Shown: positions 33,866 through 41,336 of the stretch, piece after piece | How the letters are laid out: each line of letters starts with the position of its first letter | Position numbering within the stretch: the stretch's first letter is position 1 | Origin: Microbispora catharanthi | GTDB lineage: Bacteria > Actinomycetota > Actinomycetes > Streptosporangiales > Streptosporangiaceae | Assembly: GCF_006334915.2 (NCBI RefSeq) | Contig: NZ_VDMA02000023.1 | Location: forward strand, 1 to 64,000 | Reading direction: 5' to 3' | DNA: 64,000 nt | Notes under the pieces: model-generated | Databases searched by the model: none | Told to the model about the DNA's origin: nothing | Seen by the model: the letters and a program-made list of their open reading frames with translations, nothing else | Program-made: the position numbers and the translations under genes

Positions 33866-35209
33866 GTGAGTGACCTTCCCCACCGCGCCGTGACCCGCTC
33901 GGCAAAGCTCGCGACACTCCCCCTCGGGTTCGCCGGCCGCACCGCGCTCGGACTGGGCAGGCGGCTCGGTGGCGCCTCCGCGGAGATCGTCGCCCAGGAG
34001 ATCCAGCAGCGCACGGCCGACCAGATCTTCAAGGTGCTCGGCGAGCTCAAGGGCGGGGCCATGAAACTCGGCCAGGCCCTGTCGATCTTCGAGGCCGCGC
34101 TGCCGCCCGAGATCGCCGGGCCGTACCGGGCGACGCTGACCCGCCTGCAGGACGCCGCGCCGCCGCTTCCGGCCGCCACCGTCCACCGGGTCCTGACCGA
34201 GCAGCTGGGCGACGACTGGCGCGAGAACTTCCTGGAGTTCGACGACCGGCCGAGCGCCGCGGCGTCGATCGGGCAGGTGCACCGCGCCGTGTGGCACGAC
34301 GGCCGCCCGGTCGCCGTGAAGATCCAGTATCCGGGGGCGGGCAAGGCCCTGATCTCCGACTTCAACCAGCTCGCGCGGCTCGGCAAGCTCTTCGGCGCGC
34401 TGCTGCCCGGACTGGACATCAAGCCGGTGCTGGCCGAGCTGAAGGAGCGGGTGTCCGAGGAGCTCGACTACCTCAAGGAGGCCGAGGCCCAGCACGCGTT
34501 CGCCGAGGAGTTCCGCGACGACCCGGACTTCCACGTGCCCGCCGTGATCGCGGCCAACGAGCAGATCCTCGTCTCCGAGTGGATGACGGGCACCCCGCTC
34601 TCCAGGATCATCGCCGACGGCACGCAGGAGGAGCGCAACCACGCCGGCCTGCTGTTCGTCCGCTTCCTGTTCTGCTCTCCGGCCCGGGTCGGGATGCTGC
34701 ACGCCGACCCCCACCCCGGCAACTTCTGGCTGACGGAGGATGGGCGGCTCGGCGTGCTGGACTTCGGGGCGGTCAACCGCATGCCCGACGGCTACCCCGT
34801 CGCCTTCGGCAGGCTCACGCGCATCTTCAACCAGGGCGACATGGACGCGGTCGTGCACGGGCTGCGCGCGGAGGGGTTCATCCGCCCGCACATCGAGGTC
34901 GACGTCGACGCCCTGCGGGCCTTCCTCGCGCCGTACGTCGAGCCGACCCGGGTCGAGGAGTTCGCCTTCAGCAGGGAGTGGCTGCGGGAGCAGGCGGCGA
35001 CCGTGGCCGACCTGCGGCCGAACAACGTGGTCCGCCAGCTCAACCTGCCCGCGTCGTACGTGCTGATCCACCGCGTGCACGCGGCCGGCGTCGGCGTGCT
35101 GTGCCAGCTCGGCGCCACCGCCCGCTTCCGTGACGAGGTGGTGCGCTGGGTTCCCGGCTTCGCCGACGAGACGGGCGAGTCCGAGGACAGCGCACTCGCC
35201 CTGACCTGA
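33866..35209 (+). CDS. ABC1/UbiB-family atypical kinase
   Basis: Atypical protein kinase-like protein (AarF/UbiB/COQ8), 447 aa from GTG 33866. An ATG nine bases upstream (33857) is equally possible; the GTG matches family N-termini that begin MSDLPxRAVTR. Diagnostic features are the N-terminal KxGQ signature in LKGGAMKLGQALSIFEAALP and the Ala-rich P-loop replacement SAAASIGQVHRA. The invariant Lys is in VAVKIQYPG. The metal/phosphate residues HADPHPGNF and VLDFGAV follow. It is probably a regulatory ATPase at the membrane in lipid or quinone metabolism. It is the counterpart of Rv3197, next to whiB7. Confidence 0.9.
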   Translation: MSDLPHRAVTRSAKLATLPLGFAGRTALGLGRRLGGASAEIVAQEIQQRTADQIFKVLGELKGGAMKLGQALSIFEAALPPEIAGPYRATLTRLQDAAPPLPAATVHRVLTEQLGDDWRENFLEFDDRPSAAASIGQVHRAVWHDGRPVAVKIQYPGAGKALISDFNQLARLGKLFGALLPGLDIKPVLAELKERVSEELDYLKEAEAQHAFAEEFRDDPDFHVPAVIAANEQILVSEWMTGTPLSRIIADGTQEERNHAGLLFVRFLFCSPARVGMLHADPHPGNFWLTEDGRLGVLDFGAVNRMPDGYPVAFGRLTRIFNQGDMDAVVHGLRAEGFIRPHIEVDVDALRAFLAPYVEPTRVEEFAFSREWLREQAATVADLRPNNVVRQLNLPASYVLIHRVHAAGVGVLCQLGATARFRDEVVRWVPGFADETGESEDSALALT

Positions 35210-35225
35210 GCCGGCACACTCCGGG

Positions 35226-35663
35226 CTATCGGCCGCCCCTGCTCTCGACCGTCCGGAGATTCTGGTTGATGACGCAGCGGTTGATCCCTCTCTTGCAGTT
35301 GCCGTTGAGGGTGTTGGTGAAGACGCTGACGCTCGACACCTGCTGGATGCCCGCGAACGTGACGGCGCTGTTGGCCGCGGGGGCGTTCACGTTGCGCCGG
35401 CCCCCCGATATCTGCTTGGGCGGGCTCTTGATCGTGGGCGAGTTCGCGGTGTTGGTGCCCCCGGTGACCTGGGTCGCTCCGTCGCCGTGACCGTCGCCGT
35501 GACCGTGGCCGCTGCCATGGCGGGCCACCCGGAACGCTCCGGGAATCGGCGCCGCCTCGGCCCCCGGCATGACCGAACCCCACAGTCCGATGACGAGCGC
35601 GGCGACGGCGAGCCGTCGCGCACCCGCCACGAGATCAAGCGCGCCTGACGTCCGGTCGCCCAT
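35226..35663 (-). CDS. Secreted His/Gly-rich small protein
   Basis: Hypothetical exported protein, 145 aa from ATG 35663. The signal peptide hydrophobic core ends at AEAAPIPG, a likely signal-peptidase site. The mature part starts with a His/Gly/Asp stretch, GSGHGHGDGHGDG, that could bind Zn, Ni or Cu. Then comes a Thr/Asn-rich region and a C-terminal segment with one Cys pair (NGNCKRGINRCVINQN) that may form a disulfide. I recognise no family. It is convergent with the ABC1 gene and lies downstream of the whiB7 transcription unit, separated by a terminator. Confidence 0.65.
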   Translation of the reverse strand: MGDRTSGALDLVAGARRLAVAALVIGLWGSVMPGAEAAPIPGAFRVARHGSGHGHGDGHGDGATQVTGGTNTANSPTIKSPPKQISGGRRNVNAPAANSAVTFAGIQQVSSVSVFTNTLNGNCKRGINRCVINQNLRTVESRGGR

Positions 35664-35802
35664 CGAAGTCCCACCCACCGCTCGTGCATCGCTTCGCCTG
35701 CCGCCCGTGACCATCAGGTGCCGGGGGCGCTCCGGCTCATACCCCGTGATCCTCGCCGGCTCCCACGACAGGCGATCTTCTGTGCGTTCGGTGATCTCTT
35801 CT

Positions 35803-35830
35803 TTACGAGCACGGCGGTTACGAGCACGGC
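35803..35830. repeat. 13-bp direct repeat
   Basis: TTACGAGCACGGC occurs at 35803-35815 and 35818-35830, two bases apart. It lies immediately before the terminator hairpin; function unknown. Confidence 0.6.
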
Positions 35831-35866
35831 CGAAGGCCCGGGCCGTTCACCGGGCCCGGGCCTTCG
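35831..35866 (-). terminator. Terminator of the whiB7 unit
   Basis: Perfect 14-bp stem: CGAAGGCCCGGGCC (35831-35844), an 8-base loop, and GGCCCGGGCCTTCG (35853-35866). It lies 38 bases after the 60-aa gene on the minus strand. No U-run, but very stable. Confidence 0.75.
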
Positions 35867-35904
35867 TCATCGGATTGCACCGTCGGTGGCGCGTCAGGCT
35901 CGCG

Positions 35905-36087
35905 TCACATACGCGCCAGCGCGGAACTCAGCCGCCGGGACGCGCGCTCGGCCTGCCGGCGTGCCCTCTGCACGCTCCTGATCCGGCCGGCCAGCCGCTC
36001 CTCAGCCGCCTCGCGGTGGAGGGTTCGTATTCGCTCATGCGCCAGTTCTTGATGCAGATACAGGGCGGTGATCGGGGAGATGCTCAT
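35905..36087 (-). CDS. Small conserved-type Arg-rich protein downstream of whiB7
   Basis: Hypothetical protein of 60 aa starting MSISPITALYLHQ. It is highly helical and basic: the central and C-terminal parts are rich in Arg, Glu, Ala and Leu (RIRSVQRARRQAERASRRL). It lacks a signal peptide. The ribosome site AAGGA lies about 10 bases before ATG 36087. The gene starts 37 bases after the whiB7 stop in the same direction and is followed by a strong terminator. It is therefore almost certainly cotranscribed with whiB7 and induced with it. I recall similar tiny genes next to whiB7/wblC in other actinobacteria, without a known function. Confidence 0.65.
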   Translation of the reverse strand: MSISPITALYLHQELAHERIRTLHREAAEERLAGRIRSVQRARRQAERASRRLSSALARM

Positions 36088-36124
36088 CTGGATCGGTTCC
36101 TTCCGGAATTGCTGTGGTTGCTGG

Positions 36125-36388
36125 TCAGGCGGCGACAGGAGACTTGCGCGGGCGCCCACGGGGACGCTTGCGGGGCACGACGACCCCCCGCAGGATGAGC
36201 TCCCCGCCCCAGACGCCCCACGGCTCCTCGCGCTCCAGCGCGCGGGCCAGGCAGGCCTTCTGGATCGGGCAGCCGCCGCAGAGCGCCTTGGCGAACTCCA
36301 CGTCCTCGGGAGACTCGGCGAACCACAGGTCGGGCTCCGTACGACAGGGGATTTCGGCTTCGATCAGGTCCATGACCGGGGCCGCCAT
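36125..36388 (-). CDS. whiB7: WhiB7 transcription factor
   Basis: Redox-type regulator with a [4Fe-4S] cluster, 87 aa. Four cysteines (15, 37, 40 and 46) bind the cluster. The GVWGG turn (58-62) contacts sigma factor region 4, and the C-terminal AT-hook RGRPRK (77-82) marks WhiB7 among Wbl proteins. It binds AT-rich DNA next to the -35 element with primary sigma and switches on intrinsic resistance genes after ribosome-targeting antibiotics. The start ATG 36388 has GAGGTGA five bases upstream. The leader upstream holds an autoregulated promoter, a 96-codon reading frame and a terminator. Confidence 0.95.
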   Translation of the reverse strand: MAAPVMDLIEAEIPCRTEPDLWFAESPEDVEFAKALCGGCPIQKACLARALEREEPWGVWGGELILRGVVVPRKRPRGRPRKSPVAA

Positions 36389-36463
36389 CTGCGTCACCTC
36401 TTCGAATGGTTTGGTCTGGGTGTCCTCGTTCTGGGGTGTGGATTCGTGGCCGACAAACAAGAA

Positions 36464-36493
36464 GGCCGCGGATCCTGGTGCGGATCCGCGGCC
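36464..36493 (-). terminator. Attenuator hairpin in the whiB7 leader
   Basis: Perfect 12-bp stem: GGCCGCGGATCC (36464-36475), a 6-base loop, and GGATCCGCGGCC (36482-36493). In the minus-strand RNA a U-rich run (UUCUUGUUUGUC) follows directly, so it is an intrinsic terminator, 75 bases before the whiB7 ATG. It follows the stop codon of the leader reading frame by 16 bases, a classic attenuation layout. Read-through would be needed to express whiB7. Confidence 0.85.
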
Positions 36494-36509
36494 CGGAGGT
36501 GGAGACCGG

Positions 36510-36800
36510 TCAGGGTATGACTGGTCCTCTCCAGGCATAGTGCGGACCCTGCGCACCGCCGCGAGCGGCGGCGCGGATCTGCTCATCGCTCATCGGCCGG
36601 TTGACATAAACCGGGCGGTGGGCGGGGTTGCCATGGGTGGCCGGGCGGGCGAACACGCCGAGGGCGGCCGAGCCCGCGACTCCGGTGACCGGAGCCTGGG
36701 CAGGAGCGGCCTCGCCACGCCGCAGTTTCGCCGGCATGACAATGGCGGCCGGGCATGCGGAGACGAGCCACAGCGCGCGGGACGTCGTCATGTTCCTCAC
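36510..36800 (-). CDS. whiB7 leader reading frame, 96 aa
   Basis: A reading frame in the whiB7 leader with an excellent ribosome site, GGAGGTGA, five bases before GTG 36800; ATG 36791 is also in frame. The product would be 96 aa, with a hydrophobic N-terminus (RALWLVSACPAAIVM) resembling a weak signal peptide, then Ala/Pro/Gly-rich sequence and the C-terminus PHYAWRGPVIP. I know no relative. Its position, between the WhiB7-type promoter and the terminator, makes it the candidate regulatory uORF: ribosome stalling in it could prevent termination. Whether the peptide itself has a role is unknown. It is longer than the short uORFs I recall elsewhere. Confidence 0.6.
   Translation of the reverse strand: MRNMTTSRALWLVSACPAAIVMPAKLRRGEAAPAQAPVTGVAGSAALGVFARPATHGNPAHRPVYVNRPMSDEQIRAAARGGAQGPHYAWRGPVIP
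36572..36579 (-). promoter_or_regulatory. Possible antiterminator segment in the whiB7 leader
   Basis: GATCCGCG in the leader RNA, inside codons for GlnIleArgAla of the reading frame, is fully complementary over 8 bases to CGCGGATC in the 5' arm of the terminator (36464-36493). Pairing would break the terminator. A ribosome paused upstream would leave this segment free; a moving ribosome would cover it. Confidence 0.4.
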
Positions 36801-36862
36801 TGGACTCACCTCCATTTCAGTGCGATCTCGCCGGACCTGAGCGTCCGGCTGACTTGTCCAAG

Positions 36863-36899
36863 ACCCTAAACCGCCGCGGCAGGGTGGGCAACCTATTTT
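36863..36899 (-). promoter_or_regulatory. WhiB7-dependent promoter of whiB7
   Basis: On the minus strand: AT-rich AAAATA (36894-36899), two bases, -35 TTGCCC (36886-36891), a 17-base spacer and -10 TAGGGT (36863-36868). An A/T-rich stretch immediately upstream of a TTG-type -35 is the known WhiB7 binding signature and supports autoregulation. The transcript would start near 36855 and carry a leader of about 470 nt. Confidence 0.8.
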
Positions 36900-36912
36900 C
36901 TACCTGCGATTT

Positions 36913-37809
36913 TCACGACTTCGTGACATCGGGATGCAGCGCGGGCGACACCCGGATGAGGCATTCCTGAACCACGGATACGGCGAGTTCCCCCGCCGCG
37001 GTGAACATCTGCCCGCGGGCGAGCCCGCGCGCCTCCCCCGACCAGGGCGACTCCTGGGCGTACAGCAGCCAATCGTCGGCCCGGAAGGGCCGGTGGAACC
37101 ACATCGCGTGGTCCAGGGACGCGCCGGACACCGCCGAGGACCCCCAGGCGAGGCCGTGGGCCAGCAGCACGGTGTCCACCAGTGTGAAGTCGCTGGCGTA
37201 GGCCGCGAGCACGACGTGCAGCAGCGGGTCGTCGGGCAGGTCGGCGTCGTACCGGAACCAGACGTTGTTCTCCGGGGTGACCAGGGCGGGGTCGTGGGCG
37301 GCCTCCCACGTCAGCGCGTTCACATACCGCGCGTCCACCGGGCGCGGCTTGGCCAGCAGCTCGCGCCAGCCCGGCTCGTCGCCCACGACGTCGAGCATCC
37401 GCTCCTGGAAGGTCGGCAGGGTCTCGGGGTCCGGCACCTGCGGCATGCGCGCGGCCTGGTGGCTCACGCCCGGCTCCTGGATGTGGAACGACGCCGACAT
37501 CGAGAAGATCGCCTTGCCGTGCTGGATGGCCGTGATGCGCCGGGTGGTGAACGACCGCCCGTCGCGCACCCGCTCGACGTTGTAGACGATCGGGACGGCC
37601 GGGTCCCCCGGCCGGATGAAGTAGGCGTGCAGCGAGTGGACCATCCGGTCGGACGGCACCGTACGGCCGGCCGCCACGAGCGCCTGCGCCGCCACCTGGC
37701 CGCCGAAGACCCGCTGGATGCGCTCCTCCGGGCTGCGCCCCCGGAAGATGTCGAGCTCGATCGGTTCGAGGTCGAGCAGGTCCAGCAGCTCCTTCAGGGC
37801 CGAGTTCAC
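36913..37809 (-). CDS. tesB: Acyl-CoA thioesterase II (TesB)
   Basis: Double hot-dog thioesterase of 298 aa, full length. It hydrolyses acyl-CoA to free fatty acid and CoA in the cytosol. Features include RVFGGQVAAQALVAAGRTV, MVHSLHAYFIRPGDP, RITAIQHGKAIFSMSASF and the C-terminal DHAMWFHRPFRADDWLLY with the conserved Asp, plus QESPWSGEARGLARGQMFT. The start is GTG 37809. It lies between uvrD2 and whiB7, all on the minus strand; the whiB7 promoter begins only 14 bases after its stop. It has no evident link to the neighbours. Confidence 0.93.
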   Translation of the reverse strand: MNSALKELLDLLDLEPIELDIFRGRSPEERIQRVFGGQVAAQALVAAGRTVPSDRMVHSLHAYFIRPGDPAVPIVYNVERVRDGRSFTTRRITAIQHGKAIFSMSASFHIQEPGVSHQAARMPQVPDPETLPTFQERMLDVVGDEPGWRELLAKPRPVDARYVNALTWEAAHDPALVTPENNVWFRYDADLPDDPLLHVVLAAYASDFTLVDTVLLAHGLAWGSSAVSGASLDHAMWFHRPFRADDWLLYAQESPWSGEARGLARGQMFTAAGELAVSVVQECLIRVSPALHPDVTKS

Positions 37810-37833
37810 AGGGGCCTCCAGCGCACGCGGGTA

Positions 37834-39933
37834 TTACTCGTCGGTAACACTATCGGCGCCGCGGCAGAGCTCGAGGACCGCGTCGCCGTACCGCTCAAGT
37901 TTGACGCGTCCGATTCCGGCGATCGCGAGCAGGTCCTCCTCAGAGGTGGGCACCCGCTCTGCGATGGCCTGGAGGGTGACGTCCGTGAAGACGACGTACG
38001 CCGGCACCTTGGCCTCCTTCGCCGCCGCCGTGCGCCACGCCTTGAGGCGTTCGAGCAGGGCCTCGTCGTAGTCCGCCGGGCAGGTCGCGCAGCGGCCCAG
38101 CTTCTGCTCGGCCGCGGCCGAGAGCGTCTTGCCGCAGATCCGGCAGTGCAGCGGCGCCGCCGACCGCTTCGCCCGCCCGCCCGCGCCTCCCGGCCGCTCG
38201 GCCCTGGCCGGGCTCGCCGTACGCGGGGACAGCCCGTCGAGGAAGCGCGACGGCCTGCGGGCGCGGCGGCCTCCCGGCGAGCGGGCGAGCGCCCACGACA
38301 TGTGCAGGTGCTCGCGGGCCCGGGTGATCCCGACGTACAGCAGCCGCCGCTCCTCCTCGATCTGGTCCGGCGTCTCCGCGTAGACGATCGGGACCATGCC
38401 GTCGGTGAGGCCGACGAGGAAGACGGCGTCCCACTCCAGGCCCTTGGCGGCGTGCAGGGAGGCGAGCGTCACGCCCTCGACCGGCGGCGCGTGCTGCTCC
38501 ATCGCCCTGCGCTCCAGCTCGCCGACGAACCTCGGCAGGTCGGCGCCCTCGGTCGCCATGTCCTCGGCCAGATCGGCGAGCGCCTTGAGCGACTCCCACT
38601 TCTCCCTGGCCTTGCCGCCTCCGGGCGGCTCGGCGGTCAGCCCGATGCCCGAGAGGATCGCGCGCACGGCGGGCGCGAGCGGCTCGTCGGCCGACGACCG
38701 GGCCGCGCCGCGCAGCAGCACCACGGCCTGGCGCACCTCGGGGCGCTCGAAGAACCGCTCCGCCCCGCGCAGCAGGTAGGGCACGCCGGCGTCGGTGAAC
38801 GCCTGCTCGTACGCCTCCGACTGGGCGTTGACGCGGAACAGCACCGCGATCTCGCGGGTGGGCACGCCGTCCGCCATCAGCTTCTTGACCGTGAGAGCGA
38901 CGCCGAGCGCCTCGGCCTGCTCGTCGTCGTACTCGGTGAAGACCGGCTCGGGTCCTTCGGGCCGCTGGGCGACCAGTTCCAGCCGGTGGGGCGAGCGCGC
39001 CATGACGCGGTTGGCCAGCGTGACCACCTGCGGGGTCGAGCGGTAGTCGCGCACCAGCCTGATCACGGCCGCCGAGGGATGCTCGACGGCGAAGTTGGTC
39101 AGATAGTGGGGCGTCGCGCCGGTGAACGAGTAGATGGTCTGGTTGGGGTCGCCCACCACGCACACGTCGTCGCGCCCGCCGAGCCAGGTGTCGAGCAGCA
39201 GCTTCTGCAGCGGGTTGACGTCCTGGAACTCGTCGACCACGAAGTAGCGGTACTGCTGGCGGATCTGCGCCGCGACCTCCCGGTGCTCGGTCATCACGGC
39301 CGCCGTGAGCTCCAGGATCGTCTCGAAGTCGATCAGGTTGCGCTGGCGGCGCAGGCTCTCGTACCCCTCGTACAGCCGCGCCACCTCCTCGGGCGCGATC
39401 GGCGGGGTGCGGCGGGCCTTGGCCGCGGCGGCCGGGTAGTCCTCCGGACCGATCTGGGTGACCTTCGCCCACTCGATCTCGCTCGCGACGTCGCGCAGCT
39501 CACCGCGGTCGGGGTTCCTGCGCAGGCGCCTGGCCGCCTCCACGAGCAGCGGCAGCTTCGACTCGACCACCTGCGGCGGATCGCCGCCGATCACTCGCGG
39601 CCAGAAGTAGCTGAGCTGACGCAGGGCCGCCGCGTGGAACGTGCGGGCCTGCACGCCGGGCGCCCCGAGACCGCGCAGCCGCTGCTTCAGCTCGGCCGCC
39701 GCACGGGTCGTGAAGGTCACGGCGAGCACACCCTGCGGCTCGACCACCCCGGTCTGCACGGCGTACGCGATGCGGTGCGTGATGGCGCGGGTCTTGCCGG
39801 TCCCCGCCCCGGCGAGCACGCACACCGGTCCGCGCACCGCCTGGGCGACCTCGCGCTGCTCGGGATCCAGACCGTCGAGGACGTCCAAGGAACGGCTCCC
39901 AACATGCGTTGCGGACGTTGTTACTGGCATCAT
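37834..39933 (-). CDS. uvrD2: ATP-dependent DNA helicase UvrD2
   Basis: SF1A 3'-5' helicase of 699 aa. Walker A is GAGTGKT (42-48) and motif II is VVDEFQD. Later motifs include GDPNQTIYSFTGA and LASLHAAKGLEWDAVF with GITRAREHLH. C-terminally it has a four-Cys motif (CRIC and CATC) and an HRDC domain ending near GIGRVKLERYG. That HRDC plus tetracysteine combination is the UvrD2 type of actinobacteria, distinct from UvrD1. M. tuberculosis UvrD2 is essential. The start is ATG 39933 or the adjacent ATG 39930. It lies divergent from the exported hydrolase gene. It is the counterpart of Rv3198c. Confidence 0.93.
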   Translation of the reverse strand: MMPVTTSATHVGSRSLDVLDGLDPEQREVAQAVRGPVCVLAGAGTGKTRAITHRIAYAVQTGVVEPQGVLAVTFTTRAAAELKQRLRGLGAPGVQARTFHAAALRQLSYFWPRVIGGDPPQVVESKLPLLVEAARRLRRNPDRGELRDVASEIEWAKVTQIGPEDYPAAAAKARRTPPIAPEEVARLYEGYESLRRQRNLIDFETILELTAAVMTEHREVAAQIRQQYRYFVVDEFQDVNPLQKLLLDTWLGGRDDVCVVGDPNQTIYSFTGATPHYLTNFAVEHPSAAVIRLVRDYRSTPQVVTLANRVMARSPHRLELVAQRPEGPEPVFTEYDDEQAEALGVALTVKKLMADGVPTREIAVLFRVNAQSEAYEQAFTDAGVPYLLRGAERFFERPEVRQAVVLLRGAARSSADEPLAPAVRAILSGIGLTAEPPGGGKAREKWESLKALADLAEDMATEGADLPRFVGELERRAMEQHAPPVEGVTLASLHAAKGLEWDAVFLVGLTDGMVPIVYAETPDQIEEERRLLYVGITRAREHLHMSWALARSPGGRRARRPSRFLDGLSPRTASPARAERPGGAGGRAKRSAAPLHCRICGKTLSAAAEQKLGRCATCPADYDEALLERLKAWRTAAAKEAKVPAYVVFTDVTLQAIAERVPTSEEDLLAIAGIGRVKLERYGDAVLELCRGADSVTDE

Positions 39934-40005
39934 CCTTCCAGCAGCCGACCGAGCGTGTCCCGGGGACCGGTCGGCGCACGACGCGACATCGGGGAGGAAG
40001 ACGCC

Positions 40006-41019
40006 GTGGCCACCGCGGTCCGAACTGCTTTAGGCATGGGCGCCGCCGCCCTCGCCGCCCTCATGCTCGCCCCGCCGGACGCCCAGGCGGCCGCCTCGGC
40101 GGGAGCTCCCGTCCATCGCCCCTCCGCTTCCCCGGCCCCGTCCGCGACACCGTCCGCCGCGCCCTCGGCCTCGCCCTCCGCGAGCCCGTCGCCCTCGCCG
40201 TCCCCGTCGGCCTCGCCCTCGCCGGCCCTCACGCCGTCCGATGTGCGGATCCACACCTACGCGTACGGCTCGCACGCGCGCCAGATCATGGACGTGTGGT
40301 GGCACACCGTCGGACCGCGGCGCCCGGCCGTCTTCGTCATCCACGGCGGCTGGTGGTCCGGGGGCGACAAGAAGTACATGACGTCGATCAGCCGCAGCTA
40401 CTCCCAGCTCGGCTACACCGTCGTGAACCTCGACTACCGGCTGTCGGGCGACGCGGCCTGGCCGGCGCAGCGCACCGACGTGCTGACCGCCGTCAACGCC
40501 GTGCGCAGGCACGCGGCGTTCTTCAACACCGACCCCAGCCGCTACGTCCTGATCGGGTTCTCCGCCGGCGGCCACCTCGCCGCCGCCGTCGGCGCGTACG
40601 GCGACGGGCGGCCGGGGCTGCGCGGCGTCGTCGGGATCTCCCCGCCCGTCTCGCCGCTGTCGGCGTTCACGGACGGCAGCGCGTTCGGCAGCAAGGAGCA
40701 GCAGAAACTGCGCAAGGCGGCCATCAAGCTGGCCGGCGGCTGCACGCCCGCCCAGTGCCCGCGCGTCTGGTCGAGCATGGAGGTGCCGTTCCACGCCTCG
40801 GCCGGCGACCCGCCGATGCTCGCCTTCCACTCCTCCGAGGAGTTCGTCCCGCCCTACCAGAGCGAGATGCTCGAGGAGTCGCTGGCGAGCGTCGGGGTCC
40901 GGATGACCGTCAAGACGATGGCCGGCACCCAGCACAGCGCCCCGCTGTACCGGGAGCCGGGGGTCGCCGAGACCGTCCAGGCCTGGATCATCGCCCGGCT
41001 GGGGCGCGTCGCCGGGTAG
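40006..41019 (+). CDS. Exported alpha/beta hydrolase (BD-FAE-like esterase)
   Basis: Secreted hydrolase of 337 aa. The start is GTG 40006, with GGGGAGG eight bases upstream; it forms the last part of a much longer open frame. A signal peptide (about residues 1-28, ending DAQAAAS) is followed by a long Ser/Pro/Ala linker at about 30-75. The catalytic domain has the oxyanion motif HGGWWSGG, nucleophile elbow GFSAGG, and His in the C-terminal AGTQHSAPLY. It resembles BD-FAE esterases and peptidase S9-like carboxylesterases. Likely substrates are esterified sugars or lipids in the envelope or outside. It faces away from uvrD2. Confidence 0.88.
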   Translation: MATAVRTALGMGAAALAALMLAPPDAQAAASAGAPVHRPSASPAPSATPSAAPSASPSASPSPSPSPSASPSPALTPSDVRIHTYAYGSHARQIMDVWWHTVGPRRPAVFVIHGGWWSGGDKKYMTSISRSYSQLGYTVVNLDYRLSGDAAWPAQRTDVLTAVNAVRRHAAFFNTDPSRYVLIGFSAGGHLAAAVGAYGDGRPGLRGVVGISPPVSPLSAFTDGSAFGSKEQQKLRKAAIKLAGGCTPAQCPRVWSSMEVPFHASAGDPPMLAFHSSEEFVPPYQSEMLEESLASVGVRMTVKTMAGTQHSAPLYREPGVAETVQAWIIARLGRVAG

Positions 41020-41095
41020 CCGGGAACACGTGGCGCGCTCGCGATGTTGCCATGACTGCTCTCGGCAACAGTGATGCGCACGGAAGGGACGACAG

Positions 41096-41335
41096 ATGGC
41101 GCTGACGGTTTACACCACAAGCTGGTGCGGCCCCTGCAAGCGGCTGAAGGGCCAGCTCACCCGGGAGGGCATCGTCTTCAGCGAGGTCGACATCGAGCGC
41201 CACCCGGACGCCGCCGACTTCGTCGCGAGCGTGAACAACGGCAACCAGGTCGTCCCCACCGTGGTCGCGGACTGTCACACCATGACCAACCCCTCGGTCG
41301 CCGAGGTGAAGCGGCACCTCGAAGGCGCCTGCTGA
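41096..41335 (+). CDS. Mycoredoxin (glutaredoxin-like, CGPC)
   Basis: Glutaredoxin-fold protein of 79 aa with CGPC (Cys11-Cys14) and the cis-Pro stretch VVPTVVADC. It has the hallmark MTNPSVAEVKRHL of mycoredoxin-1 proteins. It reduces protein-mycothiol mixed disulfides in the cytosol using mycothiol, the actinobacterial thiol. The extra Cys near the C-terminus (DCHTMTNP) is unusual. It is the counterpart of Rv3198A. The stop is one base from that of the convergent nudC gene. Confidence 0.93.
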   Translation: MALTVYTTSWCGPCKRLKGQLTREGIVFSEVDIERHPDAADFVASVNNGNQVVPTVVADCHTMTNPSVAEVKRHLEGAC

Positions 41336-41336
41336 T

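Noticed and set aside
36934-40005. Long plus-strand open frame joined to the exported hydrolase
   Set aside because: The part before 40006 is antisense to tesB and uvrD2, which have clear motifs on the other strand. Only the last 337 codons are a real gene.
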